Source: Sphingomonas kyeonggiensis (GTDB taxonomy: Bacteria > Pseudomonadota > Alphaproteobacteria > Sphingomonadales > Sphingomonadaceae). Taken from it: DNA of 64,000 nt. Under the pieces are notes generated by a model, which did not search any database, was not told where the DNA came from, and worked only from the letters and a program-made list of their open reading frames with translations. The translations under genes and the position numbers were made by a program. Below, piece after piece: positions 37,468 to 46,569 of this stretch; positions within the stretch are counted from its first letter, which is position 1; each line of letters starts with the position of its first letter. The stretch is taken from assembly GCF_014204495.1 (NCBI RefSeq), contig NZ_JACHLN010000002.1, forward strand, positions 558,001 through 622,000, written 5' to 3'.

Positions 37468-39698
37468 CAGAAGCGATAGTCCCAGCTCAGGGTGAAGGTC
37501 CGCCCGCGGCCCGCATAGAACACCGTATTGTCGTTCGGCAGGCGGGTGTCAGACGCGTAGTCGATGTACATCTTGTCGAACAGGTTGGCGACGCTGAGGC
37601 TCAGCCCGCCCAGCTTCGTCTGGTAGCGGACATAGGCGTCGGTCAGCACATAGCCGCCAAAGTCGTTCATATAGAGCTTCTGCGGATGCAGCGGGTTGGC
37701 ATCGTCGATCGCCCGCGCCTTGCCGTTGAAGTGGCGCGACAGGTAGAACTGCGTCTGCACCCGGGCGCTGAACGGACCGTTCTGATAGTCCGCCGCCAGG
37801 TTGACGCGGTCCGGCGAGATATTGGTGCCGTCGAGATCGGTATCGACCTTGCCGTCCGGCACCGTGTCCGCATCATAGCGACCATGGAGCGTCGCATAGC
37901 CCACGCTCGCCTTCAGCCCCGGCACCGGCAGCTTCACGCCCAGATTGACCTCGAGCCCCTGGATCTCCACCCGCTGGCGCTGCACGTCGAAGATGCCGGC
38001 CGCACGCGCGATCAGCAGCTGCCCCTTGTCGCTCGACGACCAGAAATAAGTGACCGATCCGTCCAGCGGCCCGCGCTTCACTTCCACGCCGATCTCGCGG
38101 TTGTTCGAGACGATCGGCGAGATGTCGAGATAATTGTCGAGATCGACGCCCGTCACGCGGATCGCCCGGGTGATGCGGCCGATATCGGGCACGGTGAAGC
38201 CCTCGGCATAGCTCGCATAGGCGCGGATGCCGGTCACCGGCTCGACGATCACGCCGCCGTTGAACAGCAGGTCCTCGAACTTCGGCTTGCCGCCCGCGAC
38301 CGCGACGCCGCCATAGGTCGCCTTGTTCGGCGCGACATAGGTGGTCGAAGCGAGCGTGTGGTAATCGTCGATCTTGATCGCGACATTCTCGTAGCGCGCA
38401 CCGCCGGCCAGGCGCAGCTTGCCGCCGAACAGCTTCAGATTGCCTTGCACAAACGGCGCGAGGCTGCGGAAATCGCTGGGCGGCACCCAGACGCGATTGG
38501 TCGCGATCAGCCGCTGCTCGGTCTTGTCGACCAGCGCGTCGAAGCCGATCGTCGCGGTCAGCGCTTCGAAGCCCGGCACCGCGCGCTCATAGCTCAGCTT
38601 GGCACCCAGCTTGCGCGAACGGTTCTCGGACTGGTCGAACAGCTTCTCGGTCGGGTCGAGCGTCGGATCCTGGAACGTCGCGATCGGCAGGATTTCGCCG
38701 CCGAACGTGTCGTGCGTGCGGTTGAAGAAGATCTGGCCGACGAAATTGCCGCCGCCCAGCGACGTGTCGGTATAGGTCAGCGCAACGCTCTCGGTGCGGC
38801 TCGCAGCCGGCTTGCCCGGGGCGTCGCCGCGCGTCGCGCTGGTCGGCAGGCCGGTGGCGCGGTTGCCCACCACCGCGATATAGTCGCCATCGCCCTTCAG
38901 TTCGAAACGGCTGGCGATCAGGTCGATCCGCCCGGTATCCCCCACCTGATAGCCGATGCGCGAGAACAGCGAGACGGTCTTGGAATCCTGCGTCTCGCCC
39001 TGGGTCAGGTTCAGGCCGACGCGGCGCCCGTCGCCGTCATAGAACACACCGCGCTTCTCATAGGCCGCGCCGAAGGTCGCATCGAAGCGGCCCGACTTCC
39101 ACTGCACCAGTCCGGCTGCCTTGCCGCCCAGCCCGTCCTTGCTGAAGTCATTGTCCGCCGTGCCCTGCAGCAGCACGCGCCCGCTGAAGCCCTCGGTCTT
39201 CGGTGCGCCCACCGTAACCTGGTTGACGATGCCGCCGGTGCCGCCGATCCCCTGCAGCGCATTCGAACCGTAGATCAGCTCCACCCGGTCGACGAAGAAG
39301 CCGTCGATCGTGAAGCCGTCGCGGCTGCCGTCGCGCATCGGAGTCGACTGCGGGATGCCGTTGATCGCGTAGAGCGGCGAGCGTCCGCGCAGCGTCTCGC
39401 CCGCGCCCGACAGCTTCTGCCGGGTCGGCGAGAAGGACGGGGTCAGGTTCGCCACCGCATCGGTCACCGAGCCCGAGATGGCGATCTGCTGGTCGAGCCG
39501 CTGCTTGTCGATCACGTCGATCGTCAGCGGCAGCGCGTTGGGCGGCAGCACCGTGCGCGCCGCGGTGACCACGATCTCCTCGCTGTCCTCCGCATCCTTC
39601 TGCGGCTCGGCCTGCTGGGCGAATGCGACCTGCGGCATCGCGACGGTGAGCGCCAGCAACGGCAGGGAAAGCAGCGAAAGGCGCGAACGCACGGACAT
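37467..39698 (-). CDS. TonB-dependent receptor, probably ferric siderophore type
   Basis: 743 residues. A signal peptide ends near AFAQQ (about 28), followed by a TonB box-like EEIVVTAAR (about 40-48), a plug domain (to about 165, with GRSPLYAINGIPQ) and a 22-strand barrel with the aromatic end FTLSWDYRF. Partnership with the PepSY protein directly downstream supports iron-chelate uptake. A near-perfect inverted repeat (39777-39801) lies 79-103 bases upstream and might be an iron-regulator site. Confidence 0.9.
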   Translation of the reverse strand: MSVRSRLSLLSLPLLALTVAMPQVAFAQQAEPQKDAEDSEEIVVTAARTVLPPNALPLTIDVIDKQRLDQQIAISGSVTDAVANLTPSFSPTRQKLSGAGETLRGRSPLYAINGIPQSTPMRDGSRDGFTIDGFFVDRVELIYGSNALQGIGGTGGIVNQVTVGAPKTEGFSGRVLLQGTADNDFSKDGLGGKAAGLVQWKSGRFDATFGAAYEKRGVFYDGDGRRVGLNLTQGETQDSKTVSLFSRIGYQVGDTGRIDLIASRFELKGDGDYIAVVGNRATGLPTSATRGDAPGKPAASRTESVALTYTDTSLGGGNFVGQIFFNRTHDTFGGEILPIATFQDPTLDPTEKLFDQSENRSRKLGAKLSYERAVPGFEALTATIGFDALVDKTEQRLIATNRVWVPPSDFRSLAPFVQGNLKLFGGKLRLAGGARYENVAIKIDDYHTLASTTYVAPNKATYGGVAVAGGKPKFEDLLFNGGVIVEPVTGIRAYASYAEGFTVPDIGRITRAIRVTGVDLDNYLDISPIVSNNREIGVEVKRGPLDGSVTYFWSSSDKGQLLIARAAGIFDVQRQRVEIQGLEVNLGVKLPVPGLKASVGYATLHGRYDADTVPDGKVDTDLDGTNISPDRVNLAADYQNGPFSARVQTQFYLSRHFNGKARAIDDANPLHPQKLYMNDFGGYVLTDAYVRYQTKLGGLSLSVANLFDKMYIDYASDTRLPNDNTVFYAGRGRTFTLSWDYRF

Positions 39699-39776
39699 GA
39701 AAAGGAGACCCCTGAGGTAAGCGCCGCGCCTGCACGGGCAACGGCTGGTTCAGGGGGCCGCTAGCAGCCGGAGGGT

Positions 39777-39801
39777 GCTATTGCAAGCCAGTCGCAATAG
39801 C
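39777..39801. promoter_or_regulatory. Inverted repeat upstream of iron-type TonB receptor
   Basis: GCTATTGC (39777-39784) and GCAATAGC (39794-39801) are perfect complements separated by nine bases. The location, between the MFS gene stop (6 bases away) and the TonB receptor start, allows two readings: an operator for a Fur-like protein, whose alphaproteobacterial sites often contain TTGC..GCAA, or a weak transcription end for the MFS gene. No T-tract follows, so I favour an operator. Confidence 0.45.
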
Positions 39802-39806
39802 TGCAT

Positions 39807-40955
39807 TCACCCCGCTTGCGCCGCCGCCGTTGTCCGCCGGGCAGTGAACGGTACCAGCAGCAGCAACACCGCCAGCATCCAGAACGCGGTTCTCAGCCCG
39901 ACCGCCTCCGCCACCACGCCGATCCCTGCGGGCCCGGCAAGAATGCCGGCATAGCCAAGCGTGGTGATCGCGCCGATCGCCAGCGCCGGCGGCATATGGG
40001 TCTGTGCCCCGGCGATGCGGAACAGCACCGGCACGATGTTCGATGCGCCCAGCCCGATCAGCAGGAAGCCCGCCAGCGCAACTGGCGCGATCGGGGCACT
40101 CAGCAGCACCACGAAGCCCGCGACCGCAAGAAGGCCGCCACCGAGCAAGGTGCGATAATCCCCCAGCCGCGCAGTGAGCCCATCGCCCAACAACCGCCCG
40201 GTCGTCATCGCGATCGCGAACAGGATATAGCCAAGCCCACCCTGGGTCGCGCCCACCAGCCCCATCTGGGTGATGAGCAGTGCGCTCCAGTCGAGCATCG
40301 CCCCTTCGGCCAGGAAGGTCGCCATGGCCAGCACGGCCAGCAACACCACCACGCCATGCGGCCGCACGAACAGTGGCCCCTCTTCGACCCGCACCGCCGG
40401 CAGCAGCCGCGGCCAGGCAACCAGCATCGCCACCAGCATGATCGCCGCGCACACCAGGCTGCCGCCGAGCGCACTCACCTTGAACGACAGGAAAATCGTC
40501 ATCAGCGCCGCGCCGGCAAAGCCGCCGATACTGAACAGCGCGTGGAATCCCGACATCAGCGGCACCGGTGCCGCCCGCTCCACTTCCACCGCGTGCACGT
40601 TCATCGCCACATCCAGCGAACCCAGCGCCGCGCCGAACAGCAACAGTGCACCGCCCAGTGTCACCGGAGTCGCCGCGATGGTCAGCAGCGGCAGGATCAG
40701 CGCCAGGGCGATGCCGCTCGTCACGATCACCGGCTTGCCGCCATAGCGGGCGCTGATCGGCCCGGTCGCCAGCATCGCCAGGATCGATCCGATACCGATG
40801 CAGAGCAGCAGCACCCCCAGCATCGCGCTGTCGATCTGGAGCCTTTCCTTGGCAAAGGGCACCAGCGGCGCCCAGCAGGAGATTCCGAACCCGGCGACCA
40901 GGAACGAAAGACGCGTGGCCAGCCGCGTGGCCGGGCTATCGACGGAAGTCGTCAT
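39807..40955 (-). CDS. Major facilitator superfamily transporter
   Basis: 382 residues with 12 predicted membrane segments. It resembles the YbjJ-like group of small MFS permeases in length and in the start motif (WAPLVPFAKERLQI) and the middle segment FLAEGAMLDWSALL. Substrate unknown; a sugar or sugar alcohol is plausible, since it lies 12 bases after a DeoR-type regulator gene in the same direction. Its operon promoter should therefore be the operator region at 41753-41796. Confidence 0.88.
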   Translation of the reverse strand: MTTSVDSPATRLATRLSFLVAGFGISCWAPLVPFAKERLQIDSAMLGVLLLCIGIGSILAMLATGPISARYGGKPVIVTSGIALALILPLLTIAATPVTLGGALLLFGAALGSLDVAMNVHAVEVERAAPVPLMSGFHALFSIGGFAGAALMTIFLSFKVSALGGSLVCAAIMLVAMLVAWPRLLPAVRVEEGPLFVRPHGVVVLLAVLAMATFLAEGAMLDWSALLITQMGLVGATQGGLGYILFAIAMTTGRLLGDGLTARLGDYRTLLGGGLLAVAGFVVLLSAPIAPVALAGFLLIGLGASNIVPVLFRIAGAQTHMPPALAIGAITTLGYAGILAGPAGIGVVAEAVGLRTAFWMLAVLLLLVPFTARRTTAAAQAG

Positions 40956-40967
40956 GCCTCCCCCTGC

Positions 40968-41741
40968 TCAAGCCGGATCGGCGATCAGGATGGTGCGGCA
41001 ACCCGCGGCATCGAGTGCGCCGCGCTGCGTGTCGGTCGCGCTTGCCTCCACCACCAGCATGTCGATCTGGCCCAGCCCCGCGACCCGGTACGGCGCTTCG
41101 CGCTCCAGCTTGTCATCGGTAACCAGCACCACGGTCCGCTTCGCCCCGGCGATAACCGCGCGCTTGAAGGTGGCATCATCCAGCTGGAAAGCCCCCACCC
41201 CATCGTCGGAGGCCGAACAGGCACCGATGAACGCCCGGTCGAAGCGCATCTGCACCAGCGCCTGCATCGCCACCGCGTCCACGCAACCGCCGATGATCGG
41301 ATCGACCTGCCCGCCCAGCACGATCAGGCGCAGGTCCTGCCGCCGCAGCATCGCCGCGGCGATATCCACCGAGTTGGTGGCGATGGTCAGGTCCGCATCC
41401 TCCGGCAGGAACTCCACCAGCGCGAGGTTGGTGCTTCCGCTGTCGAGGAACAGGAATTCGCCCGGCCGGATCGTGGTCACCGCCGCACGGGCCAGCGCCC
41501 GCTTCCGCCCCCGATCCCCCTCGATCCGCGCCGCCATCGGCAAGGCAACCGGCGAGACCGGCAGCGCACCGCCATAGACGCGCCGGCACCTCCCCTCGGC
41601 CGCCAGCGCCCGCAGGTCGCGCCGGATCGCATCCTCGGAAACTTCGAACTCCGTGGCGAGTGCGCCGGCCGACACCGGATGGCCATCGGCAAGCCGGGCG
41701 GCAATCACGTCGCGGCGGGCATTGGGAGGATCAACAGTCAT
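40968..41741 (-). CDS. DeoR/GlpR-family transcriptional regulator
   Basis: 257 residues. The N-terminal winged HTH is at about 5-58 (VSAGALATEFEVSEDAIRRDL then RALAAEGRCRRVYGGA), matching the DeoR signature. The C-terminal sugar-phosphate sensor domain has FLDSGSTN (about 98-105), TIATNSVDIA and the C-terminal FKRAVI. Members usually bind phosphorylated sugars. It heads an operon with the MFS permease and is probably autoregulated through the repeats just upstream. Confidence 0.9.
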   Translation of the reverse strand: MTVDPPNARRDVIAARLADGHPVSAGALATEFEVSEDAIRRDLRALAAEGRCRRVYGGALPVSPVALPMAARIEGDRGRKRALARAAVTTIRPGEFLFLDSGSTNLALVEFLPEDADLTIATNSVDIAAAMLRRQDLRLIVLGGQVDPIIGGCVDAVAMQALVQMRFDRAFIGACSASDDGVGAFQLDDATFKRAVIAGAKRTVVLVTDDKLEREAPYRVAGLGQIDMLVVEASATDTQRGALDAAGCRTILIADPA

Positions 41742-41752
41742 GAATCCGCATT

Positions 41753-41796
41753 ATCGTGCACGATCATGCGAGTCAAATCGCACGATCATACACGAT
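41753..41796. promoter_or_regulatory. Operator repeats upstream of deoR-type gene
   Basis: A perfect 12-base palindrome ATCGTGCACGAT (41753-41764) overlaps a direct repeat GCACGATCAT found at 41758-41767 and again at 41780-41789, 22 bases apart (two helix turns). A third CACGAT follows at 41791. The array starts 12 bases upstream of the regulator start, so it should repress its own promoter. Confidence 0.65.
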
Positions 41797-42162
41797 TTAG
41801 CGTGCTCGCGGCGCCTCAAACCGCAGTCCGCCGCGTGTCTCCACCATGATCGGGCCGCGCGGCTTGGCCGGCAGCGCTGCCTTCACCCGCCCGAAGATCC
41901 GCCGCACGTCGCTGGGCTTGCGGGTCTGCACGCAGAGATTGGTCTCCCCTTCCCGCCCCCAGCGCTGCACCTCGACACTCCGCACGCCGCGGTCGCGCTT
42001 CAGCAGCGCCTGCACCCGGTCGAAGGCGGGCCGGTCGATCCCCATCGCATAGCTGGCGAACTGCACGCTGACGGCACATTGCTGCGCGGGGCTGCCCTGG
42101 GCATGCGCCGCAGCCGGCAGCGCCAGGATCGTCAGGGCAAGGGCAGGAAGCAGCGAACGCAT
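41797..42162 (-). CDS. Small exported hypothetical protein
   Basis: 121 residues. A clear signal peptide (MRSLLPALALTILALPAAAHAQ) leaves about 99 residues with two cysteines (QQCAVS and NLCVQT) that could form a disulfide. No family recognised. It lies between the DeoR operator region and the TonB receptor terminator, on the same strand as both, and its stop codon directly abuts the operator. Confidence 0.7.
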   Translation of the reverse strand: MRSLLPALALTILALPAAAHAQGSPAQQCAVSVQFASYAMGIDRPAFDRVQALLKRDRGVRSVEVQRWGREGETNLCVQTRKPSDVRRIFGRVKAALPAKPRGPIMVETRGGLRFEAPRAR

Positions 42163-42275
42163 CGGGTATCTCCAAAGTCGATGCCTTCTCGTCGCTCCGC
42201 CCGCCTGAACGCGGTCTGAAAGCCTCCTGGCTTCTCACCGCCTCCGCCCGCCCGGGCACGCGACACCCGAACGGA

Positions 42276-42307
42276 AACGGGCCCGCGGGTTTCCCCGCGA
42301 GCCCGTT
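42276..42307 (-). terminator. Hairpin after the large TonB receptor gene
   Basis: AACGGGCCCGCGGG (42276-42289), loop TTTC, then CCCGCGAGCCCGTT on the plus strand. Read from the minus strand it follows the receptor stop by 22 bases. The stem is about 14 bp with one bulge or mismatch. The T-tract is weak. Confidence 0.6.
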
Positions 42308-42328
42308 CCACACCCCTGCCTTGCAGGA

Positions 42329-45070
42329 TCAGAAGCGCGAGCGCAGCGTGATGCCGTAAGTCCGCGGTTCGGCCAGGAAGGCCGAGAAGATCTGCGAACC
42401 GCCCGGGAAGCCCGGGGTCGGCGTCGTGCTCACCGCCTGGAACGGCGAGTTGAAGCCAACCTGCATGTAATTGGCCTTGGTCGCGTTCTGCACCCACAGT
42501 TCGAGCGCCCATTTCTGGTCCTCGCTGCCGATGCCGATGCGGCCATTCACCACCACGAAGCTGTCCTGCATCTTCTGCGGGAACAGGTCCGAGCCGGTGT
42601 TGTAGTTGTCGGCCAGGCGGCTATCGACATAGAGCAGGCCGCGCAGCCCACCGCCCAGCGACGGTGTCCAGGCCGCCGAACCGGTCGCTACCAGTTCCGG
42701 CGCGTTCGAGAGCAGCTGCCCCGGCAGCAGGCGCAGCGCCGGGTCGAGCGGCGCACCCGTCTTCGAGCCCACCAGGTTGTTGGCGTATTTGGTCTTCGCG
42801 TAGGTCAGGCCGAAGTTGAAGTTGAGCGCGCGCACCGGCGACAGGCCCATTTCGATTTCGAAGCCGGTCGAGACCACGCCCGGCTTGGTCTGGCCCGCCG
42901 GGCAGGCGCCCGTCGTCGCGCTTAGGTCGCGATCGCCGCCGCCCAGGCTCGTCTTGCAGCCATTGATGTTCTGGACGAGATAGACCGTGCCGTTGAAGGT
43001 ATTCAGCTGGAAGTTGCTGAATTCCTGTCGGAAACCGGCAACGTTCAGGTTGAAGCCCTTCGTCGAGTACTTCATGCCCGCCTCATAGGCGTTCACCGTT
43101 TCCTCGTCGAACTGCAGCACATCGGCGTAGTAGCCGGCATTGGCCGTGCTGATCGGGAAGATCGGCAGCGGCTGGGCCGCGCTCGGGTTCTTGAAGGCCG
43201 AGCGGTCCAGGTTGAAGCCGCCCGCCTTGTAGCCGCGCGAGTAGCTCGCATAGATCATGACGTCGTCGCTCGGCTTGTACGACAGGATCGCCGTGCCGGT
43301 GAACTTGTCTTCCTTGCGCGTGTCGTTGAGCGTCAGCGCGTTGAGTGCCGAGGACGATCCGCCCTGGCAGCTCAGCGTGATGATGCCGCCCGCCAGCGGC
43401 GCCAGCGCCGCGACGCCCATATAGGGCAGCAGCGCCGCCTGCTGCGCCGGGCACACCGTGTTGGTGTTGTTGAAGTTGGCGTTCAGCTTCTTGGTTTCGT
43501 TGGTGTAGCGCGCGCCCAAGGTCAGGTCGAAGCCCTTGGCGATGTGCACGATATTGTGCGTGAAGAACGCGAAGTTCGAGCTGGTCTGGTCGAAGTTCGC
43601 GGTGTCGTCGCCGACATTGCGCACCGTGTCGAGCCGCTGCAGGCCCTGCACCATCGCCGAGCCCGCCGCGCCGAGCGGCCCGAGCGTGTTGCTCAGCACC
43701 GCAACGCCGGTCGGCGTCAGGCAGCCGACATTGTTGGGATTATAGAAGGCGCTGAACGAGCCATAGACCACGCGGCACGCAGCGAAGCGGCCATAGTCGT
43801 TGCCGAACTTGAGCTCGCTCTTGGTGTCGAGGTCCTCATGCGCGTAATAGCCGCCGACCAGCCAGTCGAGCTTGCCGCCGAACGCATCGCCGTGGAAACG
43901 CAGTTCCTGGGTGAAGGTCTTGAAATGGCGGCCGCTCTTCGGGCCGAAATAGAGGATGTCGGCCAGGCCGTAATCGGCATCCGACGCCTGGGTGTTGTCA
44001 TAGTCGCGATAGGCGGTGATCGAGGTCAGCTCGACGTCGCCCAGGTTCCAGTTCACTTCGCCCGAGAAGCCCCAGTCCTTGGTCTTGCCGGTATAGGAAC
44101 GGTTGGCGCTGGTCGCGATGCGGCGCGAATAGGCGTTGTTGTAGCCGGGGAAATACTGCGCGAAGGTCGTACCGGTGATCCCGGTCAGCACCGTCGCCAC
44201 CGGCGTGCCCGGCGCGATCAGCCCGGCATTGGTGGAGGAGACATCGGCCGTCGCATAGACAGCGGCGCAGCAATCCTCCTTGCGGTGGCTATAGTCGGCG
44301 ATCAGGCGAACCGAGATGTCCGAGCTCGGCTGGAACAGCAGCTGGCCGCGCACAAGGTAACGGTCGCGATTGTTGATGTCGCGGCCCGTATTGACGTCGT
44401 GGTAGAAGCCGTCGCGCTTCGAATAGAGCCCGTCCAGCCGGAACGCGACCTGCTCGGAAAGCGGGCCGGTTACCGCGCCCTGCAGGCGCCACGCATCGTA
44501 ATTGCCATAGGTCGCCTCGGCCATGCCGCCAAAGGTGAACTCGGGCTGCTTGGTGGTGACGCTCAGCATGCCGGCCGAGGCGTTGCGCCCGCCCAGCGTG
44601 CCCTGCGGACCGCGCAGCACTTCGATCCGCTCGATCTCGCCCAGGTCGTTGAGGCCGAGGCCGGTACGCGAGCGATAGACGCCGTCGATGAAGGTTGCGA
44701 CCGAGCTTTCGAGGCCCGGATTGTCACCCACCGTGCCGACGCCGCGGATACGGGCCGAGGTGTTGGCATCGCTGCCGGTCGAGGAGACGAGCAGCGACGG
44801 CGCGACCTGGTTGAGCGCGCGAATGTCGTTGGCGCCGGTGCGCTCGAGCTGCGTGGAAGTCACCGCCGAGACGGCGAGCGGAACATCGGCCAGCACCTGG
44901 GCGCGGCCCTGTGCAGTGACGACGATCTCATTGGGGTCGGAGACGCCCTGATCCTGGGTAGTTGCGTCCGTCGGCGGTGTCTGGGTGTTCTGGGCAAAGG
45001 CCGGGGCAGCAAGCGCAATCGAAAGCGCCGGAACAGCAACGCACGACAAAAGGCGTAACCGCATCATCAT
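42329..45070 (-). CDS. Large TonB-dependent receptor, probably for a hydrophobic carbon substrate
   Basis: 913 residues. A signal peptide (LRLLSCVAVPALSIALAAPAFAQ in parts), TonB box-like NEIVVTAQGR (about 49-58), a plug (to about 200, IRGVGTVGDN) and a large barrel ending in GITLRSRF. It belongs to the CirA-like sphingomonad receptors and lies amid beta-oxidation genes. Its promoter region carries the motif shared with them (45108-45122), so a lipid, steroid or terpenoid-like substrate is more likely than iron. Four ATG codons follow a GGGAGAG site; I took the second, at 45070. The next ones give almost the same protein. Confidence 0.88.
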   Translation of the reverse strand: MMMRLRLLSCVAVPALSIALAAPAFAQNTQTPPTDATTQDQGVSDPNEIVVTAQGRAQVLADVPLAVSAVTSTQLERTGANDIRALNQVAPSLLVSSTGSDANTSARIRGVGTVGDNPGLESSVATFIDGVYRSRTGLGLNDLGEIERIEVLRGPQGTLGGRNASAGMLSVTTKQPEFTFGGMAEATYGNYDAWRLQGAVTGPLSEQVAFRLDGLYSKRDGFYHDVNTGRDINNRDRYLVRGQLLFQPSSDISVRLIADYSHRKEDCCAAVYATADVSSTNAGLIAPGTPVATVLTGITGTTFAQYFPGYNNAYSRRIATSANRSYTGKTKDWGFSGEVNWNLGDVELTSITAYRDYDNTQASDADYGLADILYFGPKSGRHFKTFTQELRFHGDAFGGKLDWLVGGYYAHEDLDTKSELKFGNDYGRFAACRVVYGSFSAFYNPNNVGCLTPTGVAVLSNTLGPLGAAGSAMVQGLQRLDTVRNVGDDTANFDQTSSNFAFFTHNIVHIAKGFDLTLGARYTNETKKLNANFNNTNTVCPAQQAALLPYMGVAALAPLAGGIITLSCQGGSSSALNALTLNDTRKEDKFTGTAILSYKPSDDVMIYASYSRGYKAGGFNLDRSAFKNPSAAQPLPIFPISTANAGYYADVLQFDEETVNAYEAGMKYSTKGFNLNVAGFRQEFSNFQLNTFNGTVYLVQNINGCKTSLGGGDRDLSATTGACPAGQTKPGVVSTGFEIEMGLSPVRALNFNFGLTYAKTKYANNLVGSKTGAPLDPALRLLPGQLLSNAPELVATGSAAWTPSLGGGLRGLLYVDSRLADNYNTGSDLFPQKMQDSFVVVNGRIGIGSEDQKWALELWVQNATKANYMQVGFNSPFQAVSTTPTPGFPGGSQIFSAFLAEPRTYGITLRSRF

Positions 45071-45107
45071 CATCTCTCCCACCACGGGCCAGAGCACTTT
45101 ACGGCTC

Positions 45108-45122
45108 CATACCCTATCCTCG
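45108..45122 (-). promoter_or_regulatory. Regulon motif upstream of TonB receptor
   Basis: On the minus strand it reads CGAGGATAGGGTATG, matching the shared pattern CGAAWWTNSGGTATG in 12 of 15 positions or so. It lies 38-52 bases upstream of the receptor start. Confidence 0.45.
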
Positions 45123-45295
45123 AATACTGACACTTCCCCGAGGGACGTCAAGCAGAACAAAGGTTGCAAAAGGGGACTGAACTAGCAGTGTTGCGCAAAT
45201 GTCATATGTTGCAGGGGCGTTTCCGATGCCCTTGGCCGAATCGATCTTCGAAAAGCGAATTCGCAGCTCTTATAGAATCCGCGGCTCATATAATT

Positions 45296-45378
45296 CGTCA
45301 TCCCCGCGAAGGCGGGGATCCAGAGTCACAAAGCACATCCCTCTGCCACCCTGGATCCCCGCCTTCGCGGGGATGACG
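45296..45378. repeat. Inverted repeat (CGTCATCCCCGCG class)
   Basis: CGTCATCCCCGCGAAGGCGG plus GGATCCAG at left and CTGGATCCCCGCC plus TTCGCGGGGATGACG at right form a perfect long hairpin over about 83 bases. It lies 29 bases beyond the stop of the dehydrogenase gene at 45407 and may end its transcript. Confidence 0.82.
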
Positions 45379-45406
45379 ACCGAAGGGATTCCCCTCCGCT
45401 GTTTCC

Positions 45407-46477
45407 TCAATACCCGTTCAACCGCGCAAACCGCTCGCGATGCCAGGCCGCATTCCCCCACTGCGCTTCCAGCACCCGCGCGCGCTTCAGATAGAAGCCC
45501 GCATCATGCTCGTCGGTCATGCCGATGCCCCCGTGCAGCTGGATCATCTCGCGGCTCACCAGGTGCAGCGTCTCGTTCGCCACCGCCTTGGCCAGGCTGA
45601 CTTCCTGCGCGACATTGGCCCGCCCGCTGTCGATCGCCTCCAGCGCGCCTTCCACGGCGGAGCGGCACAGCTCGAGCTCGGTGAACATCTTCGCCATGCG
45701 GTGCTGCAGCGCCTGGAAGCTTGCCAGCACCTGGCCGAACTGGACGCGCGTCTTCAGATAGTCGTTGGTCTGGGCAAAGGCGCTCTCGGCCATGCCGAGC
45801 ATCTCCGCCGAAGCCGCCGCCGCCGCGCGATCCACGACATGGCCGATCAGTTCGGCACCTCCGCCGAGCGCCTCGGCCGGGGCATTGTCGAACGTCACCT
45901 GTGCATGGCTGCGACTATCGGTCAGGTGGCGCGGCGAACGCGTCACCCCGGTATCGCCAACGACGAGATAGAGCCCGTCGGTCGCCGCGACGACAAACAG
46001 CTGCGCGCTGTCGCCCTCGGGCACGAACGCCTTCACGCCGCTCAACTTGCCGCCGCTCACCGTCGTGGCGATCTTCACGGGATCGAAGCGCGGCCCCTCG
46101 TCGATCGCCAGCGTCGCAACCACTTCGCCCGCCGCAATCTTCGGCAGCCATTCGGCCTTCTGCTCTTCCGAACCGCCCAGAAGGATCGCACTGGTCGCCG
46201 CAGCCGTGCTGGCGAGCGGCGTCGCGACCAGATTGCGACCCAGCTGCTCGAGCACCAGGCCCAGCGAGACATAGCCCATGCCCGCCCCGCCCTGCGCCTC
46301 GGGCACCAGGATGCCGGCCCAGCCCATCTCGGCCTGGGCGCGCCACATCTCGGGATCATAGCCGGCGGCCGGCGCCGCATCGCGCATCCGGCGAAACGCA
46401 CCAACCGGCGCCTCGTTATCCGCCCACTCCCGCGCCATGTCGCGCAGCATCGTCTGTTCTTCGGTCAGGATAGCCAT
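45407..46477 (-). CDS. Acyl-CoA dehydrogenase, small partner of pair 2
   Basis: 356 residues. Like the gene at 25068, it has the ACAD ends LTEEQTMLRDMAREWADNEAPV (in parts) and IQLHGGIGMTDEHDAGFYLKRARV (in parts), but no EGxxEIQ motif. The ATG at 46477 is preceded by GAGG five bases away, better than the GTG at 46483. It follows the larger ACAD gene (46570-47790), with a palindromic repeat between. It is probably the non-catalytic or complementary subunit of a heteromeric dehydrogenase. Confidence 0.9.
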   Translation of the reverse strand: MAILTEEQTMLRDMAREWADNEAPVGAFRRMRDAAPAAGYDPEMWRAQAEMGWAGILVPEAQGGAGMGYVSLGLVLEQLGRNLVATPLASTAAATSAILLGGSEEQKAEWLPKIAAGEVVATLAIDEGPRFDPVKIATTVSGGKLSGVKAFVPEGDSAQLFVVAATDGLYLVVGDTGVTRSPRHLTDSRSHAQVTFDNAPAEALGGGAELIGHVVDRAAAAASAEMLGMAESAFAQTNDYLKTRVQFGQVLASFQALQHRMAKMFTELELCRSAVEGALEAIDSGRANVAQEVSLAKAVANETLHLVSREMIQLHGGIGMTDEHDAGFYLKRARVLEAQWGNAAWHRERFARLNGY

Positions 46478-46485
46478 TTTCACCT

Positions 46486-46565
46486 CGTCATCCCGGCGAA
46501 AGCCAGGATCTCGTGCCGCGAGCGCACGCTAATTGGAGAGAGACCCCGGCTTTCGCCGGGGCGAC
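46486..46565. repeat. Inverted repeat between the genes of dehydrogenase pair 2
   Basis: CGTCATCCCGGCGAAAGCCAGG with TCTCGTG at left, and CCCCGGCTTTCGCCGGGGCGACG at right. The left arm has drifted by a few bases. It occupies nearly all of the gap between the two coupled dehydrogenase genes, as copy 3 of the CTCTCCCGC family does in pair 1. Confidence 0.75.
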
Positions 46566-46569
46566 GGCA

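Larger units (their letters stand above)
45071..45406. other. 336-base intergenic region
   Basis: It holds the promoter side of the TonB receptor, including the regulon motif at 45108-45122. Further on are an AT-richer stretch (about 45160-45295) with no gene I can support, and a palindromic repeat at 45296-45378 next to the end of the dehydrogenase gene. Short ORFs here lack ribosome-binding sites. Confidence 0.6.
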
